Assembly (NCBI GenBank): GCA_035275625.1
Contig: DATEMK010000591.1
Location: 1-14,840, forward strand
Source: DATEMK01 sp035275625
GTDB taxonomy: Bacteria; Bacteroidota; Bacteroidia; AKYH767-A; OLB10
Length of the DNA: 14,840 nt
Direction of reading: 5' to 3'
Below are positions 4,716-11,947 of this stretch, one piece after another. The translations under genes were made by a program, and so were the position numbers. The notes beneath the pieces are model-generated. The model searched no databases, had not been told where the DNA came from, and worked only from the letters and a program-made list of their open reading frames with translations. Numbering within the stretch: position 1 is the stretch's first letter; each line of letters begins with the position of its first letter.

Positions 4716-6230
4716 ATGCCTTTACTCAACTCTCTTTTTTCCTGGATCATGAAAAAGCGAATTCACCAGATTGAGCTTTTCATAAAATATCCGAATGAAG
4801 TTCAGGAAGAATGGCTGCGCAAATTAATTGCTGCCGCGCGTTACACGGAGTGGGGGCAAAAATATGATTATGCTTCGATAAGAAATTTCCGTGAATTTAA
4901 AGAACGGGTGCCGCTCCAGGATTATGAAACACTGAAGCCTTATATTAACCGAATAAAACAGGGGGAACAAAATATACTTTGGTCATCAGAAATAAAATGG
5001 TTTGCCAAATCATCCGGCACAACCAATGATAAAAGTAAATTTATTCCGGTAAGCGAAGAAGCGCTGGAAGAATGTCATTTTAAAGGAGGAAAAGATTTGC
5101 TTTCTATTTATTGCAACAATCATCCTGAAACAAAACTTTTCAATGGGAAAATTTTATCACTTGGCGGAAGTCACAAAATAAATTCATTCAGCAATGATTC
5201 ATTTTATGGCGATCTTTCCGCAATTCTTATTCAGAATCTTCCGTTTTGGATTGAACTGTTCCGTACACCCGGAATGGCCATTGCATTGATGGATGAATGG
5301 GAAGAAAAGATAGACCGGATGGCGAGCATTACCATGGCAGAAGATGTGACGAACATTTCAGGCGTACCTTCATGGACGTTAGTATTGCTGAGAAAAATTT
5401 TAGCCATAAGCGGAAAAAACAACCTGCTCGAAGTGTGGCCCAACCTGGAATTGTTCATTCATGGCGCTGTAAATTTCACTCCCTACCGTGAGCAATTTAA
5501 AAAATTAATTCCGAAGAATGACATGCGGTATTATGAAACATACAATGCATCAGAAGGATTTTTTGGAATACAGGATCAAAGCGTGTCCGATGAAATGTTA
5601 TTGATGCTTGACTACGGGATTTTTTATGAATTTATTCATGCGGAGGATTTGACAAGTGAACATCCAAAGACACTCGCTTTGAGTGAAGTAGAATTAAACC
5701 GGAATTATGCGATGGTTATTACTACTAATGCAGGATTGTGGCGGTATGTTATCGGGGACACTGTTATTTTTACTTCATTAAAGCCGCACCGGATTCAAAT
5801 AACGGGACGCACGGCAAATTTCATAAATGCATTTGGCGAAGAGCTTGTTATTGATAACGCAGAAAAAGCAATTGCAGAAGCCTGCCGCATTACAGATTCT
5901 TCAGTAAAAGATTATACAGCCTCCCCTGTTTATTTCAGCGAAACTGAAAATGGCGCTCATGAGTGGCTTATAGAATTTATAAAATGTCCTGCAGATATAA
6001 ATGATTTTGCTGCCAATCTTGATGCTGCGTTAAAACATCTTAATTCAGATTACGAAGCAAAACGTTACCATGACATGGCATTGCGGATGCCTGTCATCCG
6101 TAAGCTCGAACCGGATACATTTTACAGATGGCTGAAATCAAAAAATAAATTGGGAGGTCAACACAAAGTTCCGCGATTGGCCAACCACCGGAAGTATGCA
6201 GATGAGATTTTAGATTTCAATAGTAAGTAA
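4716..6230 (+). CDS. GH3-family acyl-adenylating amidosynthetase-like enzyme
   Basis: The 504-residue length and motifs match the bacterial branch of the GH3 family (named for plant auxin-responsive GH3 proteins), ANL-superfamily enzymes that adenylate a carboxylic acid and usually pass it to an amine. Visible motifs are SSGTTNDKSKFIPVS (residues 99-113, phosphate-binding loop), YETYNASEG (273-281, adenine/acyl site), GLWRYVIGDTV (340-350) with the AMP-ribose Asp, GRT (364-366), and the C-terminal-domain GGQHKVPRL (480-488) with the conserved Lys484. No signal peptide, so cytoplasmic. All core motifs look intact. The natural acid and amine in Bacteroidota are not known to me. The downstream secreted propeller-like gene begins 13 bp after its stop, suggesting an operon. 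Confidence 0.9.
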   Translation: MPLLNSLFSWIMKKRIHQIELFIKYPNEVQEEWLRKLIAAARYTEWGQKYDYASIRNFREFKERVPLQDYETLKPYINRIKQGEQNILWSSEIKWFAKSSGTTNDKSKFIPVSEEALEECHFKGGKDLLSIYCNNHPETKLFNGKILSLGGSHKINSFSNDSFYGDLSAILIQNLPFWIELFRTPGMAIALMDEWEEKIDRMASITMAEDVTNISGVPSWTLVLLRKILAISGKNNLLEVWPNLELFIHGAVNFTPYREQFKKLIPKNDMRYYETYNASEGFFGIQDQSVSDEMLLMLDYGIFYEFIHAEDLTSEHPKTLALSEVELNRNYAMVITTNAGLWRYVIGDTVIFTSLKPHRIQITGRTANFINAFGEELVIDNAEKAIAEACRITDSSVKDYTASPVYFSETENGAHEWLIEFIKCPADINDFAANLDAALKHLNSDYEAKRYHDMALRMPVIRKLEPDTFYRWLKSKNKLGGQHKVPRLANHRKYADEILDFNSK

Positions 6231-6243
6231 TCGCCCGGAAGCT

Positions 6244-7044
6244 ATGAAATCTAAAATTTTTATCCTTTTAATATTTTTTTTCAGCAGCCGGTTTCTTTTT
6301 GCTGACTCACTTACACTCGTGAATAAAATAGAGGCAACAGCTTCTTTTTTCACTACTGATCATCTTGGAAATTTATATCTTGTAACGGAAAACGGCTTAT
6401 TTAAATATGACCCTGGTGGAAAACCTGTTTCTTCATTCAGTCAAAAAAATTTCGGCATTATTCAATTTGTTGATGCCTCCGATCCGATGAAAGTGTTGAT
6501 TTTTAATAAAGATTTTTCTTCTGCGATTACACTCGATAATACACTTACGGTACAGTCATCATTTAATTTACGCGATTTGAATCTGCAGCAGCCAGTATTA
6601 ATTTGTGTTTCGCGTCATGATGGATACTGGGTGTATGACAAGCAAACGAATCAATTGAAAAAATTTAACACTTCACTTCAGCCGGTTCTCGAAGGCAGCG
6701 ACTTGAGCCAGTTAATTAACTCAGAATTAAATCCTGTTTTTCTTGTGGAATCAGAAAAATGGCTGTGGCTGAGTAATCCTTCATCAGGAGTGCTTATCTT
6801 TGACATGTTCGGAACATATTTAAAAACGCTGGAAATAAAAGATTCCCTTGATGTAAATAATTTCCAGGTGAATGATGATAAAATTATTTTTAGCGGGGGA
6901 AATATGCTGAAAGAAATAAACCAGGTTGATTTAAACGAAAAAGTAATTATTTATAAGGAATTAAATGATGCATTAAAAATACGCATTGAACAGAACCGTC
7001 TTTATGTTTTAAAGAAAGATGTTTTTGAAATCTATTCTTTTTGA
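6244..7044 (+). CDS. Secreted or periplasmic propeller-like protein, function unknown
   Basis: The 266-residue protein starts with a Sec signal peptide (KSK, hydrophobic residues 5-19, likely cleavage after FLFA at 20). The rest consists of repeated beta-rich units of roughly 40 residues with strand-turn signatures such as LGNLYLVTENGLFKYD, DGYWVYDKQTNQLKKF, EKWLWLSNPSSGVLIFD and QNRLYVLKKDVFEIYSF. This suggests a five- or six-bladed propeller related to NHL/YVTN-type folds. No catalytic residues are evident and there is no T9SS domain, so a periplasmic location is likely. It starts 13 bp after the GH3-family gene, with GGAAG before the ATG at a weak Shine-Dalgarno-like distance. Its pairing with GH3 is positional evidence only. 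Confidence 0.75.
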   Translation: MKSKIFILLIFFFSSRFLFADSLTLVNKIEATASFFTTDHLGNLYLVTENGLFKYDPGGKPVSSFSQKNFGIIQFVDASDPMKVLIFNKDFSSAITLDNTLTVQSSFNLRDLNLQQPVLICVSRHDGYWVYDKQTNQLKKFNTSLQPVLEGSDLSQLINSELNPVFLVESEKWLWLSNPSSGVLIFDMFGTYLKTLEIKDSLDVNNFQVNDDKIIFSGGNMLKEINQVDLNEKVIIYKELNDALKIRIEQNRLYVLKKDVFEIYSF

Positions 7045-7060
7045 TTTCCTTTGCAGGGTT

Positions 7061-7090
7061 CGAATAACGAATCCATACGAATTTACGAAT
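7061..7090 (+). repeat. Left inverted repeat flanking the deoxynucleoside kinase
   Basis: Four CGAAT motifs (7061, 7068, 7078 and 7086) make up a 30-bp segment. Its reverse complement occurs at 7787-7815 with one single-base gap and one substitution. The two copies face each other across the deoxynucleoside kinase gene. Confidence 0.85.
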
Positions 7091-7100
7091 AACCAAAAAC

Positions 7101-7135
7101 AAACTTTAAGCTTCAAACCTCAAACTTCAAACCCT
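7101..7135 (+). repeat. Five tandem heptamers abutting the kinase start codon
   Basis: Five consecutive 7-nt units (7101, 7108, 7115, 7122 and 7129) fit AARCYTY, ending one base before the ATG at 7137. The consensus is the one seen at 475-530 and 11872-11919, but no TCCCG hairpin is present here. Confidence 0.8.
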
Positions 7136-7136
7136 C

Positions 7137-7760
7137 ATGCATATTGCCGTAGCAGGAAACATAGGATCAGGAAAAACAACATTAACCACTTTACTGGCTA
7201 AACAATTCAAATGGGAACCGCATTATGAAGATGTGGATGACAATCCTTACCTGAATGATTTTTATGAAGACATGCAGCGCTGGTCATTCAACCTGCAGAT
7301 ATTTTTTTTAAACAGCCGCTTCAATCAAATTGTAAGCCTCAAGAAAAGCGGAAAGAAAGTTATCCAGGACCGGACAATCTATGAAGATGCGTACATCTTT
7401 GCGCCCAATCTCCATGCAATGGGATTAATGACCACCCGCGACTTTAATAATTACATGAATCTTTTTAACCTTATGTCCACTTTTATTTCTCCTCCCGACC
7501 TGATGATTTATTTAAGAGGAAGTGTTCCTGCATTGGTTAACCAGATTGAAAAACGCGGACGTCCTTATGAAAACTCCATCCGTATTGATTATCTGAAACG
7601 TTTAAACGAACGTTATGAAGCATGGATAACCCAATATGAACTGGGAAAACTTCTCGTGGTGGATATTGATGAAATAAATTTTGCAGAAAACAATGAACAC
7701 CTCGGTGAAATTATTTCACGCGTGCAGGGCGAATTGCACGGGCTATTTAATGTGAAATAA
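7137..7760 (+). CDS. Deoxynucleoside kinase
   Basis: Cytoplasmic salvage enzyme that phosphorylates deoxynucleosides with ATP; the subfamily (deoxyadenosine, deoxyguanosine or deoxycytidine kinase) cannot be fixed by eye. The 207-residue length is typical. Motifs are the P-loop GNIGSGKTT (residues 7-15), the catalytic-base region YEDVDDNPYL (30-39), the DR motif in IQDRTIYED (76-84), and the LID region EKRGRPYE (138-145) with its phosphate-contacting arginines. The ATG at 7137 sits directly on the P-loop strand (MHIAVAGNIG), the correct N-terminus for this family. The gap to the preceding gene holds two repeat blocks. The downstream polA gene is convergent. It and upp are the nucleotide-salvage genes in the window. 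Confidence 0.92.
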   Translation: MHIAVAGNIGSGKTTLTTLLAKQFKWEPHYEDVDDNPYLNDFYEDMQRWSFNLQIFFLNSRFNQIVSLKKSGKKVIQDRTIYEDAYIFAPNLHAMGLMTTRDFNNYMNLFNLMSTFISPPDLMIYLRGSVPALVNQIEKRGRPYENSIRIDYLKRLNERYEAWITQYELGKLLVVDIDEINFAENNEHLGEIISRVQGELHGLFNVK

Positions 7761-7786
7761 AAACAACCAAAATTCTCAGGAACCCG

Positions 7787-7815
7787 ATTCGTAAATTCGT
7801 ATTGATTCGTATTCG
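7787..7815 (-). repeat. Right inverted repeat flanking the deoxynucleoside kinase
   Basis: Four ATTCG motifs (7787, 7795, 7805 and 7811) form the reverse complement of 7061-7090, 29 bp long. It fills much of the 61-bp gap between the convergent kinase and polA genes. No other terminator-like hairpin is evident in that gap. Confidence 0.85.
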
Positions 7816-7821
7816 TTGATG

Positions 7822-10668
7822 TTAGTGTGCTTCCAGCCAGTTTTTTCCCGACCCGATACTCACATCAACAGGAACTTTTAAAGGCAGTGCATGTTTCATT
7901 CTGTCAGCAACAAGTTTTTTTACATCATCAAGCTCTTCCTTAAAAACATCAAACACCAATTCATCATGCACCTGCAAAAGCATTTTTGAACGGAGCTTCT
8001 TTTTGATAATGTCATTGTGAATATTAATCATAGCCACTTTAATCATATCAGCAGCGCTTCCCTGTATGGGAGCATTGATGGCATTGCGTTCTGCAAATCC
8101 TCTAACGGTGGCATTAGCCGAATTAATATCACGCAAATATCTTCTTCGTCCGAGAACAGTTTCCACGTACCCGTTTTTCCTTGCTTTCTCAATGCTTTCA
8201 TCCATGTATTCTTTAATACCGGAATATTGTTTGAAATAATTTTCAATAATTCCTTTTGCTTCCGTGCGCGAAATGTTTAAACGCTCTGCCAATCCAAATG
8301 CGGAAATTCCATAAATGATTCCGAAGTTCACCATCTTGGCATTACGCCTCATTTCACCGGTCACTTCTTTAATCGGAACACCATACACTTTTGATGCGGT
8401 GGTGGAATGGATGTCTTCCCCGCTTTTAAATGCGGCAATCATTCCTTTGTCATCCGCTAATTCGGCAATGATGCGTAATTCTATCTGCGAATAATCCGCA
8501 GAGAGTAAAGTAAATTTTTCATTTCGGGGAATAAATGCTTTACGGATTTCTCTTCCGCGTTCCGTGCGGATAGGAATGTTCTGCAGGTTCGGATTGTCAG
8601 AGCTTAATCTTCCTGTTACTGCAACAACCTGGTTGTATGAAGTATGAATTCTCCCCGTGCGCGGGTTCACCATCAAGGGCAAGGAATCCACATACGTATT
8701 TTTCAATTTTACTAATTCACGGTAATCCAGAATTTTTTTTATGACAGGATGTTTGCTTTCGATTTTGCTCAGCACATCTTCGGCTGTTGAGTATTGCCCG
8801 GTTTTTGTTTTTGGCGGCTTCTCCATCACCTTCAACACTTCAAATAAAATTTCGCCCACTTGCTTCGGGGATGAAACATTAAATTTTGTTCCTGCCATTT
8901 TCTGAATTTCTTCTTCCACTATCACAATATCTTTTTCCAATCCTTTTGACAGCTCATGCAATGCCTCTTTATCCAAACGCACGCCTTCGGCTTCCATATT
9001 TGCAAGAACAGGTATCAACGGAATTTCAACTTCATCAAAAAGTTTTTGCACCCCGGTAGTTTTTAAAAAAGGCTCTAATTTTTCCTTCAATTGCAAAGTA
9101 ATGTCCGCATCTTCGGCTGCATACTCCGAAATCTTTTCAACCGGAACATCACGCATGCTCAACTGGTCTTTTCCTTTTTTTCCAATCAATGTTTCAATGG
9201 AAACAGGAGAATAGCTGAGATAATTTTCAGCCATCACATCCATGTTATGACGCATGTCGGGCTGAATAAGAAAATGCGCTATCATTGTATCAAAAAGTTT
9301 CCCTTTGATTTCAATGTCGTACCATTTCATCACAGCCATATCATATTTTAAATTCTGCCCGATCTTATCAATCTTTACATCTTCCAGAACATCTTTAAAC
9401 TCGCTGACTATTTTATGCGCTTCATCGTAATTTGAAGGTACGGGTATGTAATACGCTTCGCGCGGAATAAATGAAAATGACATCCCGACCAATTCTGCAA
9501 GATTTACATCTAAACCCGTTGTCTCCGTGTCAAAACAAATTTGTTTTTGTTTCCTGAGTTGTGCAACTAAGTTTTTTATTTTTTCAAGGCTGTCAATAAT
9601 ATGATAAGTGTGCGGAATAGTTTCAATTGTGGAAAAATTTGTCTGAGGAGCATCCATGATTACTTCTACTTCACCAGGATCAAAATTTCCAAACAAACCC
9701 TGTTGCACAGCAGCTGCGGGCTTTTGATTTCCATTTGCAGGAGCAGCAGAAAACAAATCTGCAGGCTGAGAACTTTCTGTTTGTTTATTTTTTTCTCCCA
9801 ATACCTGTTCTGCTAACCTGCGAAATTCAAGTTCGGCAAAAAGTTCTTTCAATGCATCTTTATTCAGCTCTTTTAATGCTAATTGTTTTTCATCAAACTT
9901 TACCGGAACATCAATAATTATTGTCGCTAATCTTTTTGACTGAAACGCGAGGTCCTTATTGTTCTCCACTTTTTCTTTCAATTTCCCTTTCAGCTCAGCG
10001 GTATGTTCATAAAGATTTTCCATGCTGCCGAATTGTTTCACCAATGCAATGGCAGTCTTTTCACCTACTCCCGGAATGCCGGGAATATTATCAACACTAT
10101 CGCCCATCAATCCGAGAATGTCTATCACCTGGTCAACCCGTTCAATATCCCATCGCTTGCAAACTTCTGCCACACCGAGAATCTCTGCATTCCCTCCTCC
10201 GCGCGGGGGTTTAAAAATAAATGTGTGCTCATCCACAAGCTGCCCGTAATCTTTATCAGGTGTCATCATGTAGGTATCAAAACCTTTTTGCTCTGCCTGC
10301 TTTGCAAATGTTCCGATGATGTCATCAGCCTCGTAACCGTCAGAAGAAATGACGGGAATGTTGAATGCTTCTACAAGCTTTATCACATAAGGAATCGCCA
10401 AAGCAAGGTCTTCGGGAATTTCCTGCCGGTTGGCTTTGTAATCAGAAAATTCTTCGTGCCGGGAAGTGGGAGCTTCAGTATCGAACACAACAGCAATGTG
10501 AGTGGGTTGCTGCTTTTTTAATACTTCAATCAATGTGGTGGCAAATCCGAAAATCGCAGAAGTGTTTTGTCCTTTAGAATTAATGCGGTGATTGTTGCTG
10601 AATGCAAAGTATGCACGGTAGATTAAAGCCATTGCATCAAGAAGGAATAATTTTTTTTCCTGGCTCAT
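7822..10668 (-). CDS. polA: DNA polymerase I with 5' nuclease and proofreading domains
   Basis: Repair and lagging-strand maturation polymerase, 948 residues, normal for a three-domain PolI. The 5' nuclease domain (about 1-290) has LLDAMALIYRAYFA, SSDGYEADDIIGT (108-120), TPDKDYGQLV (136-145) and the helix-hairpin-helix GIPGVGEKTA (197-206). A low-complexity linker spans about 292-345. The 3'-5' exonuclease retains its acidic residues: FDTETTGL (379-386), KIGQNLKYD (435-443) and YAAEDADIT (516-524), so proofreading looks intact. The polymerase has motif A LLSADYSQIE (721-730), motif B RRNAKMVNFGIIYG (774-787) and motif C QVHDELVF (899-906). The O-helix residue is Phe782, as in E. coli PolI. 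The gene follows the cysteine desulfurase by 52 bp on the same strand, across a large dyad. Confidence 0.97.
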   Translation of the reverse strand: MSQEKKLFLLDAMALIYRAYFAFSNNHRINSKGQNTSAIFGFATTLIEVLKKQQPTHIAVVFDTEAPTSRHEEFSDYKANRQEIPEDLALAIPYVIKLVEAFNIPVISSDGYEADDIIGTFAKQAEQKGFDTYMMTPDKDYGQLVDEHTFIFKPPRGGGNAEILGVAEVCKRWDIERVDQVIDILGLMGDSVDNIPGIPGVGEKTAIALVKQFGSMENLYEHTAELKGKLKEKVENNKDLAFQSKRLATIIIDVPVKFDEKQLALKELNKDALKELFAELEFRRLAEQVLGEKNKQTESSQPADLFSAAPANGNQKPAAAVQQGLFGNFDPGEVEVIMDAPQTNFSTIETIPHTYHIIDSLEKIKNLVAQLRKQKQICFDTETTGLDVNLAELVGMSFSFIPREAYYIPVPSNYDEAHKIVSEFKDVLEDVKIDKIGQNLKYDMAVMKWYDIEIKGKLFDTMIAHFLIQPDMRHNMDVMAENYLSYSPVSIETLIGKKGKDQLSMRDVPVEKISEYAAEDADITLQLKEKLEPFLKTTGVQKLFDEVEIPLIPVLANMEAEGVRLDKEALHELSKGLEKDIVIVEEEIQKMAGTKFNVSSPKQVGEILFEVLKVMEKPPKTKTGQYSTAEDVLSKIESKHPVIKKILDYRELVKLKNTYVDSLPLMVNPRTGRIHTSYNQVVAVTGRLSSDNPNLQNIPIRTERGREIRKAFIPRNEKFTLLSADYSQIELRIIAELADDKGMIAAFKSGEDIHSTTASKVYGVPIKEVTGEMRRNAKMVNFGIIYGISAFGLAERLNISRTEAKGIIENYFKQYSGIKEYMDESIEKARKNGYVETVLGRRRYLRDINSANATVRGFAERNAINAPIQGSAADMIKVAMINIHNDIIKKKLRSKMLLQVHDELVFDVFKEELDDVKKLVADRMKHALPLKVPVDVSIGSGKNWLEAH

Positions 10669-10678
10669 AGTTCATTTG

Positions 10679-10737
10679 GCCACAAATTACACGAATTTTC
10701 ACTAATTCAATTCGTGGTAATTAGTGCAATTCGTGGC
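10679..10737. repeat. Six-octamer dyad between the desulfurase and polA
   Basis: Three CACNAATT octamers (10681, 10690 and 10700) are followed by three AATTNGTG octamers (10709, 10719 and 10728). Start-to-start steps are 9, 10, 9, 10 and 9 bp, symmetric about 10708. Each opposite pair matches at seven of eight bases, and the outer GC/GC flanks extend it. As RNA it could form a long imperfect hairpin. The desulfurase stop codon (10721-10723) lies inside it. Confidence 0.85.
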
Positions 10738-11866
10738 TTATCTTTTTTATTTTTTCAATTGCAAATTTAATCTCTTCTTCTGAAGTAAATCTCCCCAGGC
10801 TGAAACGGATGGAAGAGTTGGCTTCCTCATCGCTTAATCCCATTGCTCTTAAAACATGTGAAGGTTCAGGAATAGCAGATGTACAAGCCGATCCGGTGGC
10901 TACAGCAATATCCGGTATTTCTTTAATAAATGTGCCGCTGTTTATTCCTTTGAAAGCAATATTGGTTGTATTTGGTAAACGGTTTTTGATACTACCGTTG
11001 ATGAAAGCGTCTCCATCTTTAGTCAATGATTGTTCTAACAACGTGCGCAGCTTTGAAATTCTTTCATTGTCTTCCCACATTCTTTTTGCAGCAATTTCAC
11101 ACGCTTCACCAAAACCGACAATGCCGGGAACATTTAATGTTCCGGAACGAAATTCTTTTTCATGTCCGCCACCATGAATTAATGCTGCAGGTTTTACTCT
11201 TGGATTTTTTCTTCTTATGTATAAAGCGCCTGTTCCTTTTGGCCCGTAAAATTTATGGGCAGAAATACTCAGCATGTCAATTTGATATTCGTTTACATCC
11301 ACTCTTGTCTTCCCGATGGCTTGCGTAGCATCACAAAAAAATAAAACTTTTTTCTCTTTGCAGATTCTTCCGGTTTCTGCGATTGGCTGAATGACTCCTG
11401 TTTCGTTGTTCGCAAACATGACAGAGACTAAAATAGTGGATTCGTTTATTGAATTACTAAGATGATTGAGATCAATCATGCCGCTGCGGTCCACATCAAG
11501 ATAAGTTATTTGTGCTCCTTTTGCTTCAAGACAGGAACACGTATCAAGAACAGCTTTGTGTTCAGTTCTTACAGTAATAATATGATTTCCTTTGGAAGAA
11601 TAATTTTCAAAAATTCCTTTCAATGCAAGGTTGATGGCTTCTGTTGATCCCGAAGTAAAAATAATTTCACCTGGTTCCGAATTAATCAACCGGGCAGTTT
11701 GCTCCCTTGCATGATCAACAGCTTCTTCTGCAATCCATCCGAATGAATGAGTTCTGCTGGCTGCATTTCCGAATCTTTCACTGAAATACGGTATCATTTT
11801 TTCCAATACCAAAGAATCAACAGGAGTAGTGGAATTGTAATCAAGATAAACCGGGATCTTCAACAT
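10721..11866 (-). CDS. Cysteine desulfurase (IscS/NifS family)
   Basis: PLP enzyme that takes sulfur from cysteine for Fe-S cluster assembly and thio-modification of tRNA. I choose the ATG at 11866 (381 residues): MLKIPVYLDYNSTTP is the canonical start. The ATG at 11953 would add 29 atypical residues read through repeats and overlap the divergent gene. Key residues are TEHKAVL with His103, CDATQA with Asp179, SAHKFYGPKG with the PLP Lys205, and ATGSACTSA with active Cys328 in the long mobile loop typical of IscS-type (group I) enzymes. The last residues, SHELH, are encoded by the six-octamer repeat. No iscU or iscR is adjacent. It is upstream of polA on the same strand and divergent from a predicted metal transporter. 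Confidence 0.93.
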   Translation of the reverse strand: MLKIPVYLDYNSTTPVDSLVLEKMIPYFSERFGNAASRTHSFGWIAEEAVDHAREQTARLINSEPGEIIFTSGSTEAINLALKGIFENYSSKGNHIITVRTEHKAVLDTCSCLEAKGAQITYLDVDRSGMIDLNHLSNSINESTILVSVMFANNETGVIQPIAETGRICKEKKVLFFCDATQAIGKTRVDVNEYQIDMLSISAHKFYGPKGTGALYIRRKNPRVKPAALIHGGGHEKEFRSGTLNVPGIVGFGEACEIAAKRMWEDNERISKLRTLLEQSLTKDGDAFINGSIKNRLPNTTNIAFKGINSGTFIKEIPDIAVATGSACTSAIPEPSHVLRAMGLSDEEANSSIRFSLGRFTSEEEIKFAIEKIKKISHELH

Positions 11867-11871
11867 TGAAA

Positions 11872-11919
11872 AAACTTCAAACTTTAAACTTCTCCCGATA
11901 ACTACCGGGATCAAACTTA
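11872..11919 (+). repeat. Composite heptamer + hairpin repeat upstream of the desulfurase
   Basis: Three heptamers AAACTTY (11872, 11879 and 11886) are followed by TCCCG (11893-11897), 8 nt, CGGGA (11906-11910), then TC and AAACTTA (11913-11919). This is the same order of parts as at 475-530. It lies within 6 bp of the desulfurase start codon and fills most of the divergent gap. Confidence 0.8.
11912..11919 (-). promoter_or_regulatory. Putative -7 element (TAAGTTTG) for the desulfurase
   Basis: The minus-strand octamer TAAGTTTG matches TAnnTTTG and lies 45 bp before the desulfurase ATG. It is formed by the terminal heptamer of the composite repeat, so the repeat may supply the promoter. No matching -33 element is evident. 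Confidence 0.35.
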
Positions 11920-11923
11920 TTTC

Positions 11924-11931
11924 TATTTTTG
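11924..11931 (+). promoter_or_regulatory. Putative -7 element (TATTTTTG) for the VIT-family gene
   Basis: TATTTTTG fits TAnnTTTG and lies 16 bp before the ATG at 11948. A TTTG at -33 is not seen, because that position falls in the composite repeat. It would give a very short leader. Confidence 0.4.
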
Positions 11932-11947
11932 GTCTAAGATAAATAAT

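Noticed and set aside
7061..7815. Classical insertion sequence around the deoxynucleoside kinase
   Set aside because: No transposase is present and no target-site duplication could be identified; only the inverted repeats are supported.
10003..10521. 172-codon plus-strand ORF, and other plus-strand ORFs between 8017 and 10577
   Set aside because: They are antisense to the well-supported polA gene and show no recognisable domain, signal or codon pattern of their own.
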